Shown here piece after piece: positions 28,991 to 39,474 of a DNA stretch of 64,000 nucleotides. The translations under genes and the position numbers were made by a program. Origin of the DNA: Hyphomicrobiales bacterium (GTDB taxonomy: Bacteria > Pseudomonadota > Alphaproteobacteria > Rhizobiales > Rhizobiaceae); NCBI GenBank assembly GCA_900471515.1, contig UCFC01000002.1, positions 62,001 through 126,000 of the forward strand, in the 5' to 3' direction. Below the pieces are notes generated by a model, which made no database searches, was not told the origin of the DNA, and saw only the letters and a program-made list of their open reading frames with translations. Numbering within the stretch: position 1 is the stretch's first letter; each line of letters starts with the position of its first letter.

Positions 28991-30016
28991 TTGAATCAGG
29001 TGAAGCAGACGAAGCGGACGACGATCTACGATCTGGCGGAGCTTGCCGGCACGTCGGCGAGTGCGGTCAGCGCCGTACTCAACGGCAACTGGAAGAAGCG
29101 CAGGATCAGTGCCCAGCTTGCCGAAAAGATCATGCGGATCGCCGGGGAACAGGGTTATGCGCTGAATATGCAGGCGAGCCTGCTGCGGCGCGAAAAGTCC
29201 CACATTATCGGCATGATCGTGCCGAAATACGACAACCGCTATTTCGGCTCGATCGTCGAAACCTTCGAAGACATGGCGCGTGCGCGCGGCCTGTTCCCGA
29301 TCATCACCTGCACGCGCCGCGACCCCGAACTGGAGGTCGAGGCGGCCCGCACCATGCTCTCCTATCAGGTCGAATGCCTGATCGCGACGGGCGCGACCGA
29401 TCCGGACCGGATCACCGAAATGTGCGCGGCGGCTGGTGTTCGCAGCCTCAATCTCGACCTGCCGGGCGCACTTGCCCCCTCCGTCATCTCCGACAATTTT
29501 GCCGGCGCGCGGGAACTGACGCGCCGCATCCTGAAAAACAGCGAGCAGAGGCTCGGCAGGATGGAACCGCTGCTCTTCATCGGCGGGCGCGGCAGCGACC
29601 ACAACACGGCCGAACGTATCCGCGGTTTTCGCGCGGCCCATGCCGACCTCGGCGTCTCCGTGCACGAAGAGAATATCCTTGCCTGCGGCTATGCGCCGGA
29701 AAAGGCCGAAAAGGCGCTGGACGAACGCGCCCTTGGCGGCAATGCCCTGCCCAAGGGCATGTTCGTCAATTCGACGATCTCGCTCGAAGGCGTCATGCGC
29801 TGGATTCGCCGCTCCGGCCATCTGGACGACCGCAGCCTGGTGCTCGGCTGCTTCGACTGGGACCCGTTCGTCACCCTTCTCGGCAACGGCATCGAAATGG
29901 TGCGCCAGGATGTGCCGGGCATGCTCAACAAGGTCTTCGAACTCATCGAATCCGGAGCGAACAAGCCCGTGCTCATCCAGGTGCCGCCGCTCATTCCGCA
30001 AACGCAGGAGGCGTAA
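28991..30016 (+). CDS. LacI-family repressor of the ribitol operon
   Basis: A 341-residue LacI-type regulator. The N-terminal helix-turn-helix reads TTIYDLAELAGTSASAVSAVLNG, and the hinge helix lies near QASLLRREKSH. A periplasmic-binding-protein-like effector domain follows (IIGMIVPKYDNRYFGSIVE onward). I place the start at the TTG 28991, which has GGAGAAGGG upstream. A GTG at 29000 is equally plausible; the ATG at 28928 falls inside the operator palindrome. It is divergent from the ribitol transporter operon and probably represses it in the absence of ribitol or ribulose. A rho-independent terminator follows. Confidence 0.8.
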   Translation: MNQVKQTKRTTIYDLAELAGTSASAVSAVLNGNWKKRRISAQLAEKIMRIAGEQGYALNMQASLLRREKSHIIGMIVPKYDNRYFGSIVETFEDMARARGLFPIITCTRRDPELEVEAARTMLSYQVECLIATGATDPDRITEMCAAAGVRSLNLDLPGALAPSVISDNFAGARELTRRILKNSEQRLGRMEPLLFIGGRGSDHNTAERIRGFRAAHADLGVSVHEENILACGYAPEKAEKALDERALGGNALPKGMFVNSTISLEGVMRWIRRSGHLDDRSLVLGCFDWDPFVTLLGNGIEMVRQDVPGMLNKVFELIESGANKPVLIQVPPLIPQTQEA

Positions 30017-30161
30017 GCGCCTTATGCTCGTCGGGAGCCAGCCATTCTTCATCGTTTGAGCGTAAGCGCCGACTTTCGCAATACCCCTGTTTTAGGGATG
30101 TTGACGCCGGGAAAATCGCTTTCTATGGGAAACCGTCGACCCAGTGCGGCGGCAACAACAG

Positions 30162-30196
30162 GCGTCCGGCCATACGAGGTGGCCGGGCGCTTTTTT
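30162..30196 (+). terminator. Rho-independent terminator after the LacI-type gene
   Basis: GCGTCCGGCCA (30162-30172) pairs with TGGCCGGGCGC (30180-30190), with one G-T wobble and a 7-nt loop, followed by six T residues (30191-30196). It is an excellent intrinsic terminator. It lies 145 nt after the regulator stop and also insulates the minus-strand hutC gene. Confidence 0.85.
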
Positions 30197-30212
30197 CATT
30201 GAGAAATCAAGC

Positions 30213-30938
30213 CTATTTCACCGCTTCGGGGGTGAAGCGGGCATAGAGCGCGTGGCGATTGCCGGGATAGACGAAGCGCACATGCGTGACCGGGCCTGAT
30301 TTGTTCCAGGTGCGTCGTTCGACGACGAGGCAGGCGGTGGCTGCGGGGATGGAAAGCATGGCCCCCTCATCCTCCTCGACGCCGATCGCGAAGATCTTGT
30401 GCTCGGCAGCACTCCAGGGAACCTGGCTCAGGAGCCACGGGCCGGGCGCCGTCTCCTCGAAGCCCTCGTCGGCCGCCTCCGGGACGGTCTGGAGATTGAT
30501 CAGGCGCTTTTCCAGGCAGAAGGGCTGCGATCCGGCATAGTGCGTGCAGACGATCTCGATCAGGCTGGAATTCTGCTGCAGGTCCAGCATCTGCCGATCC
30601 TGCGCCTGCGCCCTCCTGCGAACGCGCTTTGCGACCTTGTAGGAATAGGCGAGATTGAGGGACTGGACCTCTGCCTTGATATCGTGGATCTCGAGCACCG
30701 CGGATTGTGCCTGCGGCTGGATGACGAAGCTGCCGGATTTCTTCCGCCGCTCGATGAGCCCGGCCTTGACCAGCTGGGTCAGCGCCTTGTTCACCGTCAT
30801 GCGCGAGCAGTCGTACTGCTTCGTCAGCTCCACTTCGAACGGGATGCGATAGCCCGGCGGCCATTCGCCCGAGACGATACGGCCCTCGATATCGCTGAGG
30901 ATACGCTGGTGTAAGGTCGTTTCCTTGGGTTCATTCAT
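30213..30938 (-). CDS. hutC: HutC-type GntR/UTRA repressor of histidine utilisation
   Basis: A 241-residue regulator with an N-terminal GntR winged helix (residues 8-75, including YDCSRMTVNKALTQLVKAGL) and a C-terminal UTRA ligand domain. The conserved VERRTWNKSGPVTHVRFVYP near the end is typical of HutC, whose inducer is urocanate. The ATG at 30938 has GGAG 7 nt upstream; a GTG two codons earlier is less likely. It lies 58 nt after hutF and is probably co-transcribed with it. A 14-bp palindrome between hutF and hutI is its likely operator. Confidence 0.84.
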   Translation of the reverse strand: MNEPKETTLHQRILSDIEGRIVSGEWPPGYRIPFEVELTKQYDCSRMTVNKALTQLVKAGLIERRKKSGSFVIQPQAQSAVLEIHDIKAEVQSLNLAYSYKVAKRVRRRAQAQDRQMLDLQQNSSLIEIVCTHYAGSQPFCLEKRLINLQTVPEAADEGFEETAPGPWLLSQVPWSAAEHKIFAIGVEEDEGAMLSIPAATACLVVERRTWNKSGPVTHVRFVYPGNRHALYARFTPEAVK

Positions 30939-30995
30939 CGTCACGCTCCGGCTCTTCTTCCGCTGTAACGCCTGGGAAGCGCGGAGGAAAGGCCG

Positions 30996-32342
30996 TCATG
31001 CCGCCAGCAACTCGCTCATGGCGGCGATGAAGCGCCGGTCGATCCGCTCACGCCGCAGATGGCGGCCGTTTTCAACCTGCTTGCGGCCAAGCGCCCAGAC
31101 GCTATCGACCGCCACACCGCCGGCAAAGACCCAGTGATCGATAAGCCGGTCCTCGGAGAGATAGGGAACGGCGCTCTTGTCGAGCGAGAGGATGTCGGCA
31201 TAGTTGCCCGCCACAAGGCCGGATGGCGCCTTCAGCGCCGCGCCGCCGCCGGCAAGCGCGTGATCGAAGAGGGCTTGGCCGGTGGAACCGCCGGTGGTGG
31301 CGATGACGTTGCGGGCGCGCAGCGCCAGACGCTCGGAATATTCGAGCTGGCGCAGCTCCTCGGAAATCGAGATCAGGATATTGGAATCGGAACCGATGCC
31401 GTAACGCCCGCCTTCCGACAGGAAGAGCGGCGCGGAAAACGTGCCGTCGCCGAGATTGGCTTCGGTAATCGGGCAGAGGCCGGCGATGGCACCGCTCCTC
31501 GCCGTCAGGCGCGTTTCGTCCTCGGTCATGTGGGTGGCGTGGATAAGGCACCAGCGCTCGTCGACCGGCGCATGGTCGAGCAGCCATTGCACGGGCCTTG
31601 CGCCGGACCAGGCGAGGCAATCCTCGACTTCCTTGACCTGTTCGGCGACATGGATGTGGATCGGGCGATCGCCGGCAAGCTCGATGGCGACGGACAATTC
31701 CTCCGGCGTGACGGCCCGCAGGCTATGCGGCGCGAGCCCGAGTTCGGCACCCGCGAGCCGGCCTGTCACCTGCCGGCAGCCTTCCCAGAGCTCAGCAAAT
31801 CGGTCGGTGGAATTGATGAAACGGCGCTGTCCTTCGATGGGTGCTGCCCCGCCGAAGCCGGAATGGGCGTAGAACACCGGCAGCAGCGTCAATCCGATGC
31901 CGGCTTCCGCGCTGGCTGCGCCAATGCGCTCGGCCATTTCGGCGATATTGGCATAGGGGCTGCCGTCCTTGTCGTGATGCAGATAGTGGAACTCGCCAAC
32001 GCGGCAAAAGCCGGCTTCCAGCATTTCCATATAGAGCTTGGCGGCCACCGCCTCCACATGGTCCGGCGTCATCGAGAGCGCAAACTTGTACATGACGGTA
32101 CGCCAGCTCCAGAAACTGTCACTGGCCGGCCCGCGGACTTCGGCAAGCCCCGCCATCGCCCGCTGAAAGGCGTGGCTGTGAAGGTTCGGCATGGCCGGCA
32201 GCAGGACGGCATGGCGCTCGTCGTGAGCGTCGGGCGCAACATCCGTTTCGATTGAGGCAATGCGCCCGCCTGCGAGCGTCAGACGCACATTCCTGCGCCA
32301 GCCTTCGGCCAGCAAGGCAGCTGCCGCATGAAGTCTCGTCAT
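30996..32342 (-). CDS. hutF: Formimidoylglutamate deiminase
   Basis: A 448-residue amidohydrolase that converts N-formimino-L-glutamate to N-formyl-L-glutamate and ammonia, the first step of the two-step branch of histidine degradation. Metal ligands are seen in LHSHAFQ, the HVAEQ segment, ATHMT and GSDSN. Product removal is by HutG, encoded across the divergent promoter, so both halves of this route are present. The ATG at 32342 has GGGGAG upstream. It is transcribed divergently from hutIHGUD. Confidence 0.88.
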   Translation of the reverse strand: MTRLHAAAALLAEGWRRNVRLTLAGGRIASIETDVAPDAHDERHAVLLPAMPNLHSHAFQRAMAGLAEVRGPASDSFWSWRTVMYKFALSMTPDHVEAVAAKLYMEMLEAGFCRVGEFHYLHHDKDGSPYANIAEMAERIGAASAEAGIGLTLLPVFYAHSGFGGAAPIEGQRRFINSTDRFAELWEGCRQVTGRLAGAELGLAPHSLRAVTPEELSVAIELAGDRPIHIHVAEQVKEVEDCLAWSGARPVQWLLDHAPVDERWCLIHATHMTEDETRLTARSGAIAGLCPITEANLGDGTFSAPLFLSEGGRYGIGSDSNILISISEELRQLEYSERLALRARNVIATTGGSTGQALFDHALAGGGAALKAPSGLVAGNYADILSLDKSAVPYLSEDRLIDHWVFAGGVAVDSVWALGRKQVENGRHLRRERIDRRFIAAMSELLAA

Positions 32343-32409
32343 GATTGCTCCCCTTCTTTCTTTATTGGCCGCTCCGCTTGTCTTTGTACGAAAGGCCATA
32401 AATTTCCAC

Positions 32410-32439
32410 TTGTCACCCTTTCGATTATGTATATACATA
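32410..32439 (+). promoter_or_regulatory. hutI promoter with HutC operator palindrome
   Basis: TATGTATATACATA at 32426-32439 is a perfect 14-bp palindrome with the TGTATATACA core reported for HutC-type sites. TTGTCA (32410-32415) and TATACA (32432-32437), 16 nt apart, look like plus-strand -35 and -10 boxes. The operator would cover the -10 region and also lies upstream of the divergent hutF gene. Confidence 0.65.
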
Positions 32440-32467
32440 TTTACCCATAAGGAAAGGCGTAAAGCTG

Positions 32468-33727
32468 ATGAGTGGGAACAAATTTTCCGGAGCGGGCCGC
32501 GATTCCAGCCCCCGTTCGCTGTGGCGCAATGCGCGCCTTGCGACCTTGCGGCAGGATCTGCCGGGCCTTGGCATAATCGAAAAAGGCGCTGTCGTTTGTG
32601 AAGGCGGGCGCATCCTCTTTGCCGGGCCGGAAGGCGAGTTGCCCTCCTGGCTGATCGAGATGGCCGAGATTGCCGATCTCGAAGGCCGGTGGGTGACGCC
32701 GGGCCTCGTCGATTGCCATACGCATATCGTCTACGGCGGCAACCGCGCCCGCGAATTCGAGATGCGCCTGGAAGGCGCCACCTATGAAGAGATCGCACGC
32801 GCCGGCGGCGGCATCGTCTCGTCCGTGAAGGCGACCAACGCGCTGTCCGTCGAGGGCCTTGTCGAGGCCGCTCTGCCGCGGCTCGACACGCTGATCTCGG
32901 AAGGTGTCACCACGATCGAGGTCAAGTCCGGCTATGGTCTCAATATCGAGGCGGAACTGAAGATGCTGCGCGCTGCCCGAGCGCTCGCGGAGCGCCGTCC
33001 GGTGCGTGTCATCACCTCCTATCTCGCCGCCCATGCAACGCCTGTCGAATACAGGGGGCGCAACCAGGATTATATTTCCGACGTCGTCCTGCCCGGACTG
33101 GAGCGGGCACGGGCGGAAGGCTTGGTCGATGCCGTCGACGGCTTCTGCGAAGGCATCGCCTTCTCGGTCAACGAGATCGCGCGGGTTTTCGACAAGGCCC
33201 GTTCGCTCGGCCTTCCCGTCAAGCTCCATGCCGAACAGCTCTCCAATCTCGGCGGCGCGAAACTCGCAGCCTTCTATGGCGCGCTTTCGGCGGATCATCT
33301 GGAATATCTGGACGAGGACGGAGCAGGCGCAATGGCTGCGGCCGGCACCGTTGCCGTCCTGCTTCCAGGCGCCTTTTACGCCATCAACGAAAAACAGAAG
33401 CCGCCGGTCCAGGCGCTGCGAAAGGCCGGCGTGCCCATCGCGATCGCCACCGACTGCAATCCCGGCACGTCGCCGCTGACCTCGCTGCTGCTCACCATGA
33501 ACATGTCGGCCACGCTCTTCGGGCTCACTGTGGAAGAGTGCATTGCCGGGGCAACCCGGGAGGGCGCCCGTGCGCTCGGGCTGCTGACGGAGACCGGCAC
33601 GATCGAGGCTGGAAAGTCCGCCGATCTGGCGATCTGGAATATCGAGAGCCCGGCCGAGCTCGTCTACAGCATCGGCTTCAACCCGCTTCATTCCCATGTC
33701 TTCAAGGGCGAGAGGATCGACCGATGA
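32468..33727 (+). CDS. hutI: Imidazolonepropionase
   Basis: A 419-residue amidohydrolase that opens imidazolone-5-propionate to N-formimino-L-glutamate. The zinc site appears in [12 protein letters not shown], with further ligands in LHAEQLS and ATDCNPGTS. The substrate-binding region [19 protein letters not shown] is conserved. AAGGAAAGG lies upstream of the ATG. Its stop overlaps the hutH start (ATGA), so translation is coupled. It is the first gene of hutIHGUD. Confidence 0.9.
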   Translation: MSGNKFSGAGRDSSPRSLWRNARLATLRQDLPGLGIIEKGAVVCEGGRILFAGPEGELPSWLIEMAEIADLEGRWVTPGLVDCHTHIVYGGNRAREFEMRLEGATYEEIARAGGGIVSSVKATNALSVEGLVEAALPRLDTLISEGVTTIEVKSGYGLNIEAELKMLRAARALAERRPVRVITSYLAAHATPVEYRGRNQDYISDVVLPGLERARAEGLVDAVDGFCEGIAFSVNEIARVFDKARSLGLPVKLHAEQLSNLGGAKLAAFYGALSADHLEYLDEDGAGAMAAAGTVAVLLPGAFYAINEKQKPPVQALRKAGVPIAIATDCNPGTSPLTSLLLTMNMSATLFGLTVEECIAGATREGARALGLLTETGTIEAGKSADLAIWNIESPAELVYSIGFNPLHSHVFKGERIDR

Positions 33728-35259
33728 CCATCACCCTCCATCCGGGTTCCGTTTCCCTTCAGGATCTCGCCGCCATCTACTGGACCGGCGTCCCGGCAAG
33801 GCTCGATCCGTCCTTCGACGCCGGCATCGTCAAGGCGGCCAACCGCATCGCCGAAATCGCCGCCGGCAATGCGCCGGTTTACGGCATCAATACCGGCTTC
33901 GGCAAACTCGCCTCGATCAAGATCGACAGCGCCGATGTGGCGACGCTGCAGCGCAACCTCATTCTGTCGCATTGCTGCGGCGTCGGAGAGCCGCTGCCGG
34001 AAAATGTCGTGCGTCTCATCATGGCGCTGAAGCTCGTCTCACTCGGGCGCGGTGCTTCGGGTGTGCGGCTGGAACTGGTTCGCCTGATCGAAGCGATGAT
34101 GGCGCGGGGCGTCATTCCGGTCATTCCGGAAAAGGGCTCGGTCGGCGCTTCCGGCGACCTTGCGCCGCTTGCCCATATGACGGCGGTGATGATGGGCCAT
34201 GGCGAAGCCTTCTTCGGCGGCGAAAGGCTGCATGGCGCCACCGCCCTTGTGAAAGCCGGACTGCATCCCGTCGTGCTGGCCGCCAAGGAAGGCCTGGCGC
34301 TCATCAACGGCACGCAGACGTCGACCGCGCTGGCGCTCGCCGGCCTCTTCCGCGCCCACCGGGCGGCGCAATCGGCGCTGATAACAGGCGCCATGTCCAC
34401 CGATGCCGCCATGGGCTCGTCTGCCCCGTTCCATCCCGATATCCACACGCTGCGCGGCCATCGCGGCCAGATCGACACGGCGGCAGCACTTCGCGCCCTG
34501 CTCGAAAATTCGCCGATCCGCCAGAGCCATATCGAAGGCGACGAGCGCGTGCAGGACCCCTATTGCATCCGCTGCCAGCCGCAGGTCGACGGCGCCTGCC
34601 TCGATCTCCTGCGCTCGGTTGCCCGCACGCTGGAGATCGAAGCCAATGCGGTGACCGACAATCCGCTGGTGCTGTCGGACAATTCGGTCGTGTCAGGCGG
34701 CAATTTCCACGCCGAGCCCGTCGCCTTCGCTGCCGATCAGATCGCGCTGGCCGTCTGCGAGATCGGGGCAATTGCCCAGCGCCGCATCGCACTTCTGGTC
34801 GATCCCGCCCTCTCCTACGGATTGCCGGCCTTCCTTGCCAAGAAGCCGGGGCTGAATTCCGGCCTGATGATCGCCGAAGTCACGTCCGCGGCGCTGATGA
34901 GCGAAAACAAGCAGATGTCGCACCCGGCCTCCGTCGATTCGACACCCACCTCGGCCAACCAGGAAGACCATGTCTCCATGGCTTGCCATGGCGCGCGCCG
35001 GCTTCTGCCGATGACCGACAATCTCTTCGCCATCATCGGCATCGAGGCCCTGACGGCTGCTCAGGGCGTCGAACTTCGCGCCCCGCTTGCAACCAGCCCC
35101 GAGCTTCGGAAGGCGATCGCCGCCATCCGCGCCGCCGTGCCCGCGCTGGAGGAAGACCGCTACATGGCAAACGACCTGAAGGCCGCCGCCATGCTGGTCG
35201 CCGGCGGCACCCTTAACGCATCCGTTTCAAGCGGCATCCTGCCGGCTCTGGAGGTCTGA
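33724..35259 (+). CDS. hutH: Histidine ammonia-lyase
   Basis: A 511-residue enzyme that deaminates L-histidine to urocanate. The MIO cofactor forms from Ala142-Ser143-Gly144 within [13 protein letters not shown], exactly at the position known in Pseudomonas putida HAL. Other active-site elements are present: [28 protein letters not shown] and the NQEDHVSM motif. The start overlaps the hutI stop by 4 nt. Compare with the MIO-less homologue at 45198-46691. Confidence 0.93.
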   Translation: MTITLHPGSVSLQDLAAIYWTGVPARLDPSFDAGIVKAANRIAEIAAGNAPVYGINTGFGKLASIKIDSADVATLQRNLILSHCCGVGEPLPENVVRLIMALKLVSLGRGASGVRLELVRLIEAMMARGVIPVIPEKGSVGASGDLAPLAHMTAVMMGHGEAFFGGERLHGATALVKAGLHPVVLAAKEGLALINGTQTSTALALAGLFRAHRAAQSALITGAMSTDAAMGSSAPFHPDIHTLRGHRGQIDTAAALRALLENSPIRQSHIEGDERVQDPYCIRCQPQVDGACLDLLRSVARTLEIEANAVTDNPLVLSDNSVVSGGNFHAEPVAFAADQIALAVCEIGAIAQRRIALLVDPALSYGLPAFLAKKPGLNSGLMIAEVTSAALMSENKQMSHPASVDSTPTSANQEDHVSMACHGARRLLPMTDNLFAIIGIEALTAAQGVELRAPLATSPELRKAIAAIRAAVPALEEDRYMANDLKAAAMLVAGGTLNASVSSGILPALEV

Positions 35260-35260
35260 C

Positions 35261-36061
35261 ATGTCCGTTTTCGAGGTCAAGCAAGGCACCTCTCCCGTCA
35301 TCCTCGGCTTTCCGCATACCGGGACCGATGTTCCCGCCGATATCTGGGAGCGCCTTGACGAGAACGGCAGGCTGCTTGCCGATACCGACTGGCACATCCA
35401 CCGTCTCTATGACGGCCTGCTCGACAATCCGACCACCGTACGCGCCACCTTCCACCGCTATGTGATCGACGCCAATCGCGATCCTTCCGGTGTGAGCCTC
35501 TATCCCGGCCAGAACACGACCGGGCTGATCCCGCAGACGGATTTCGACGGCAAGGCGATCTGGAAAAAAGGCGCGGAGCCGACCGAAGCCGATATCGCCA
35601 AGCGGCTCAGCGAATACCATGCGCCCTACCACGCCGCTCTCGCCGCCGAGATCGAGCGGGTGAAGGCCATTCACGGGGTCGCGGTGCTTTACGACTGCCA
35701 CTCGATCCGCTCGCACATTCCCTTCCTCTTCGAAGGCAAGCTGCCGGATTTCAACATCGGTACGGATATGGGCAAGACCTGCGATCCGGCGATCGAACAG
35801 GCAACCGTCGCGATTACCGCGGCCGCGACGGGTTATGACAGCATCCTCAACGGCCGCTTCAAGGGCGGCTGGACGACGCGCCATTACGGCCGGCCGGAAA
35901 CCGGTGTGCATGCCATCCAGATGGAGCTTGCCCAATCCACGCATCTCGCCGCCGAAGCCCCGCCCTTCGCCTATGACGAAGAGGAGGCCGACAATCTGCG
36001 CATTCATCTCAAATCCATCCTGACGCGGATCGAAGAGATCGCGCTCGGTCTGAAACGCTAA
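35261..36061 (+). CDS. hutG: N-formylglutamate deformylase
   Basis: A 266-residue enzyme of the N-formylglutamate amidohydrolase family that releases formate and glutamate from the HutF product. Metal and substrate elements include [13 protein letters not shown], the [10 protein letters not shown] histidines, ANRDPSG and [12 protein letters not shown]. It starts 1 nt after the hutH stop region, so the operon is tightly packed. Confidence 0.9.
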   Translation: MSVFEVKQGTSPVILGFPHTGTDVPADIWERLDENGRLLADTDWHIHRLYDGLLDNPTTVRATFHRYVIDANRDPSGVSLYPGQNTTGLIPQTDFDGKAIWKKGAEPTEADIAKRLSEYHAPYHAALAAEIERVKAIHGVAVLYDCHSIRSHIPFLFEGKLPDFNIGTDMGKTCDPAIEQATVAITAAATGYDSILNGRFKGGWTTRHYGRPETGVHAIQMELAQSTHLAAEAPPFAYDEEEADNLRIHLKSILTRIEEIALGLKR

Positions 36062-36077
36062 ACAAGGGAACACCATC

Positions 36078-37766
36078 ATGACCGTAAACCCGCGCCACAA
36101 TATCCGCGACGTCCGTTCGCCCCGCGGCGATCAGCTGAACGCCAAGAGCTGGATGACCGAAGCGCCGCTGCGCATGCTCATGAACAATCTCGATCCCGAC
36201 GTCGCCGAAAACCCGCATGAGCTGGTCGTCTATGGCGGCATCGGCCGTGCTGCCCGCACCTGGGACGATTTCGACCGTATCGCCGCCACGCTGAAGACGC
36301 TGAACGAGGACGAGACGCTGCTCGTCCAGTCCGGCAAGCCGGTCGGCGTATTCCGCACTCACAAGGATGCGCCGCGCGTGCTGATCGCCAATTCCAATCT
36401 CGTGCCGCACTGGGCGACCTGGGATCATTTCAACGAACTCGACAAGAAGGGCCTTGCGATGTACGGCCAGATGACGGCCGGCTCGTGGATCTATATCGGC
36501 ACGCAGGGCATCGTGCAGGGCACCTACGAGACCTTCGTCGAGGCCGGGCGCCAGCATTACAACGGCAACCTCAAGGGCAAGTGGATCCTCACCGGCGGCC
36601 TCGGCGGCATGGGCGGCGCCCAGCCGCTCGCAGCGGTCATGGCCGGTGCCTGCTGCCTCGCCGTCGAATGCGACGAGACCCGCATCGATTTCCGCCTGCG
36701 CACCCGCTATGTGGACGAAAAGGCCCATACGCTGGACGAGGCGCTGGAAAAGATCGAGCGCTGGACCAGGGCCGGTGAAGCAAAGTCGGTCGGCCTCGTC
36801 GGCAATGCGGCCGAAATCTTCCCGGAACTGGTGCGTCGTATGAAGGCCGGCGGCCCGCGCCCCGATATCGTCACCGACCAGACCTCGGCCCATGATCCGC
36901 GTAACGGCTACCTGCCGGTCGGCTGGACGGTTGCTGAAGCCAAGGCCAAGCGCGAAAGCGATCCGAAGGCGGTCGAGGCCGCCGCCCGTGCCTCGATGAA
37001 GGCGCATGTCGAAGCCATGGTCGCCTTCTGGGATGCCGGTGTGCCGACGCTCGACTACGGCAACAATATCCGCCAGGTCGCCAAGGACGAGGGCCTGGAA
37101 AATGCCTTCGCCTTCCCCGGCTTCGTACCGGCCTATATCCGCCCGCTCTTCTGCCGCGGCATTGGCCCGTTCCGCTGGGCAGCGCTCTCGGGCGATCCCG
37201 AAGATATCTACAAGACCGATGCCAAGGTGAAGGAGCTTTTGCCCGACAACAAGCACCTGCACAACTGGCTCGACATGGCCAGGGAGCGCATCGCCTTCCA
37301 GGGCCTGCCGGCCCGCATCTGCTGGGTCGGCCTCGGCGACCGCCACCGCCTTGGCCTTGCCTTCAACGAGATGGTCCGGAATGGTGAGCTGAAAGCGCCT
37401 GTCGTCATCGGCCGCGACCATCTCGATTCCGGCTCCGTCGCCTCGCCGAACCGCGAGACGGAAGCGATGAAGGACGGTTCGGACGCCGTTTCCGACTGGC
37501 CGCTGCTGAACGCGCTGCTCAACACCGCCTCGGGCGCCACCTGGGTGTCGCTGCATCACGGCGGTGGTGTCGGCATGGGCTTCTCGCAGCATTCCGGCAT
37601 GGTCATCTGCGCCGACGGGACCGACGATGCGGCCCGCCGCCTGGAGCGCGTGCTCTGGAATGACCCGGCGACCGGCGTCATGCGCCATGCCGATGCCGGC
37701 TACGACATCGCCATCGATTGCGCCAAGGACAAGGGTCTTCGCCTGCCCGGCATTCTCGGAAACTGA
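36078..37766 (+). CDS. hutU: Urocanate hydratase (urocanase)
   Basis: A 562-residue NAD+-dependent enzyme that hydrates urocanate to imidazolonepropionate. The catalytic-cysteine region [15 protein letters not shown] is present. The NAD-binding segment includes [20 protein letters not shown]. Its length matches the family (about 555-565). The order hutI-hutH-hutG-hutU means all enzymes of the histidine pathway are encoded within 7 kb. Confidence 0.93.
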   Translation: MTVNPRHNIRDVRSPRGDQLNAKSWMTEAPLRMLMNNLDPDVAENPHELVVYGGIGRAARTWDDFDRIAATLKTLNEDETLLVQSGKPVGVFRTHKDAPRVLIANSNLVPHWATWDHFNELDKKGLAMYGQMTAGSWIYIGTQGIVQGTYETFVEAGRQHYNGNLKGKWILTGGLGGMGGAQPLAAVMAGACCLAVECDETRIDFRLRTRYVDEKAHTLDEALEKIERWTRAGEAKSVGLVGNAAEIFPELVRRMKAGGPRPDIVTDQTSAHDPRNGYLPVGWTVAEAKAKRESDPKAVEAAARASMKAHVEAMVAFWDAGVPTLDYGNNIRQVAKDEGLENAFAFPGFVPAYIRPLFCRGIGPFRWAALSGDPEDIYKTDAKVKELLPDNKHLHNWLDMARERIAFQGLPARICWVGLGDRHRLGLAFNEMVRNGELKAPVVIGRDHLDSGSVASPNRETEAMKDGSDAVSDWPLLNALLNTASGATWVSLHHGGGVGMGFSQHSGMVICADGTDDAARRLERVLWNDPATGVMRHADAGYDIAIDCAKDKGLRLPGILGN

Positions 37767-37769
37767 GCC

Positions 37770-38345
37770 ATGAAGATCCTGCGCGCCGCCGATCACAAGC
37801 GCATGCCGTGGAAGAACGGCGGCGGCGAAACGGTGGAAATCGCCATTTCGCCGGCAGGTGCCGGCCTTGCCGATTTCGATTGGCGGGTCAGCATGGCAAC
37901 CGTCGCCTCCGACGGGCCTTTCTCCGTCTTTCCCGGAATCGACCGCACGCTGTCGATCCTGGAGGGCAATGGCATGCGGCTCTTCATTGATGGGCACAGG
38001 CCGGTGCTGCTCACTCAGGAAAGCGAACCGCTTTTCTTTCCGGCGGATGTCCCCGTTGCCGCTGAACTCGACGACGGCGCGATCACCGACCTCAATGTCA
38101 TGACAAGGCGAAGCGCGTTGCGACACAGCGTGCTCCGCCTTGTCGTGAATTCGCGACAGGAACTGTCCCTGGCAGGCGGGCAATCACTTCTGCTTTGTCA
38201 TCGCGGCGATCTCGAACTTGACCTTGGCGATGACAAAATTGCTCTTGGTGCCGGCGACGCGGCGCTGCTTGCCGAACCCTCCGGCAGAGCCCTGGAACTG
38301 CACGGCAATGCCCTTGTCTTCGTGATCACGATCGCGGCAATCTGA
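37770..38345 (+). CDS. hutD: HutD family protein
   Basis: A 191-residue cupin-fold protein of the HutD/Ves family. The diagnostic opening MPWKNGGGETVEIAISP is present. In Pseudomonas HutD is thought to limit the level of histidine catabolism, perhaps through urocanate binding; the mechanism is not settled. The gene starts 4 nt after hutU, ending the hut enzyme operon. Confidence 0.86.
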   Translation: MKILRAADHKRMPWKNGGGETVEIAISPAGAGLADFDWRVSMATVASDGPFSVFPGIDRTLSILEGNGMRLFIDGHRPVLLTQESEPLFFPADVPVAAELDDGAITDLNVMTRRSALRHSVLRLVVNSRQELSLAGGQSLLLCHRGDLELDLGDDKIALGAGDAALLAEPSGRALELHGNALVFVITIAAI

Positions 38346-38376
38346 CGGCGGGCCATCGCGCCAGGGGCCATGATAA

Positions 38377-38418
38377 TGTCTAGACAAAACGAAGTGACCA
38401 TGCCTTAAATGCATTTAA
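38377..38418. promoter_or_regulatory. Two palindromes ahead of the NitT/TauT-type transporter
   Basis: TGTCTAGACA (38377-38386) is a perfect 10-bp palindrome of the type bound by GntR/HutC-family regulators. TTAAATGCATTTAA (38405-38418) is a perfect 14-bp palindrome nearer the gene. Both lie in the 121-bp gap between hutD and the binding-protein gene, suggesting a promoter with its own control here. Confidence 0.5.
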
Positions 38419-38466
38419 TGGGCACCTGGATCGAGTGCTCAAAATAAGAGCAGGGAACTTCGGATC

Positions 38467-39414
38467 ATGAAAAAAACTGGGATTATCGCCACCGCCTTTG
38501 CCGCTTTCCTCGCAGCAACGGCGGCTCATGCCGCAGACACGAAAGTTGCCATCGGCATTTCCGGCTGGACCGGCTTCGCACCGCTGACGCTCGCCAAGGA
38601 AGCCGGCATCTTCAAGAAGCACGGGCTGGATGTGACCATTACCAAGGTGCCGCAGGCAAGCCGGCATCTGGCGCTTGCCTCCGGTGACATCCAATGCGCC
38701 GCAACCACGGTCGAAACCTGGATCGTCTGGAATGCAGCCGGTGTCGCCACCACGCAGATCTTCCAGCTCGATGTTTCCCACGGCGCCGACGGCATTGCCG
38801 CCAAGCCCGGCATCGAAAAAATTACCGATCTCAAGGGCAAATCGGTCGCCGCATCGGCACCCGGCACATCTCCCTACTTCCTGCTCGCCTTCATCCTCGC
38901 CAAGAACGGCCTCAGCATGAAGGACGTGAAGGTCGTCAATATGGAGCCGGGACCGGCAGCGCAGGCCTTGCTTGCCGGCCAGAATGATGCGGCCGTGACC
39001 TATGAACCCTATCTTTCCAGCGTTCGAAACGCGCCGGACAAGGGCAAGATCATCGCCACGACGCTCGACTATCCCGCTGTCATGGACACGTTCGGCTGCA
39101 CCACAGCCTTCCTGAAGGACAATCCGGAAGCCGCCAAGGCGCTCGCCGCCAGCTATTATGACGCGCTCGAGATGATCAAGACCGACAAGGACAAGTCCTT
39201 CGAAATCATGGGCAAGGATGTGAAGCAGTCCGGCAAGGAATTTGGTGAATCGGCCGCCTACCTCGAATGGCAGGACAAGGCAGCCGCCCAGAATTTCTTC
39301 AAGACCACCTTCAAGAGCTTCAATGAAGAAGCGGCCGATCTTTTGCTGCAGGCTGGCGTCATCAAGGCAAAGCCTGATCTTTCCACGCTCGCCGACCCTT
39401 CCTTCATTCAATAA
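38467..39414 (+). CDS. NitT/TauT-type ABC substrate-binding protein
   Basis: A 315-residue periplasmic protein of the NMT1/SsuA-like family. Its signal peptide is MKKTGIIATAFAAFLAATAAHA. The mature part opens with KVAIGISGWTGFAPLTLAKEAG, the usual pattern for taurine, nitrate, sulfonate and pyrimidine-binding members. GVVEW-type ligand residues cannot be assigned. The gene follows hutD with a promoter-like gap, and permease and ATPase genes follow, giving a full importer. The position inside the hut cluster suggests histidine, urocanate or another imidazole compound, but the family is not known for these, so the substrate remains open. Confidence 0.75.
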   Translation: MKKTGIIATAFAAFLAATAAHAADTKVAIGISGWTGFAPLTLAKEAGIFKKHGLDVTITKVPQASRHLALASGDIQCAATTVETWIVWNAAGVATTQIFQLDVSHGADGIAAKPGIEKITDLKGKSVAASAPGTSPYFLLAFILAKNGLSMKDVKVVNMEPGPAAQALLAGQNDAAVTYEPYLSSVRNAPDKGKIIATTLDYPAVMDTFGCTTAFLKDNPEAAKALAASYYDALEMIKTDKDKSFEIMGKDVKQSGKEFGESAAYLEWQDKAAAQNFFKTTFKSFNEEAADLLLQAGVIKAKPDLSTLADPSFIQ

Positions 39415-39429
39415 TCCGCACAGATGTCA

Positions 39430-39460
39430 GGGAGCGCCGGCACGGGCGCTCCCTGTTTTT
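39430..39460 (+). terminator. Intrinsic terminator/attenuator between binding-protein and permease genes
   Basis: GGGAGCGCC (39430-39438) pairs perfectly with GGCGCTCCC (39445-39453) around a 6-nt loop, followed by TGTTTTT. It lies 16 nt after the binding-protein stop and 15 nt before the permease start. Partial readthrough would keep the permease lower than the binding protein. Confidence 0.8.
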
Positions 39461-39474
39461 CAGCAGGGCTCCGC

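Noticed and set aside
36009..38183. 724-codon minus-strand open frame
   Set aside because: It is antisense to hutU and hutD and has no recognisable motif.
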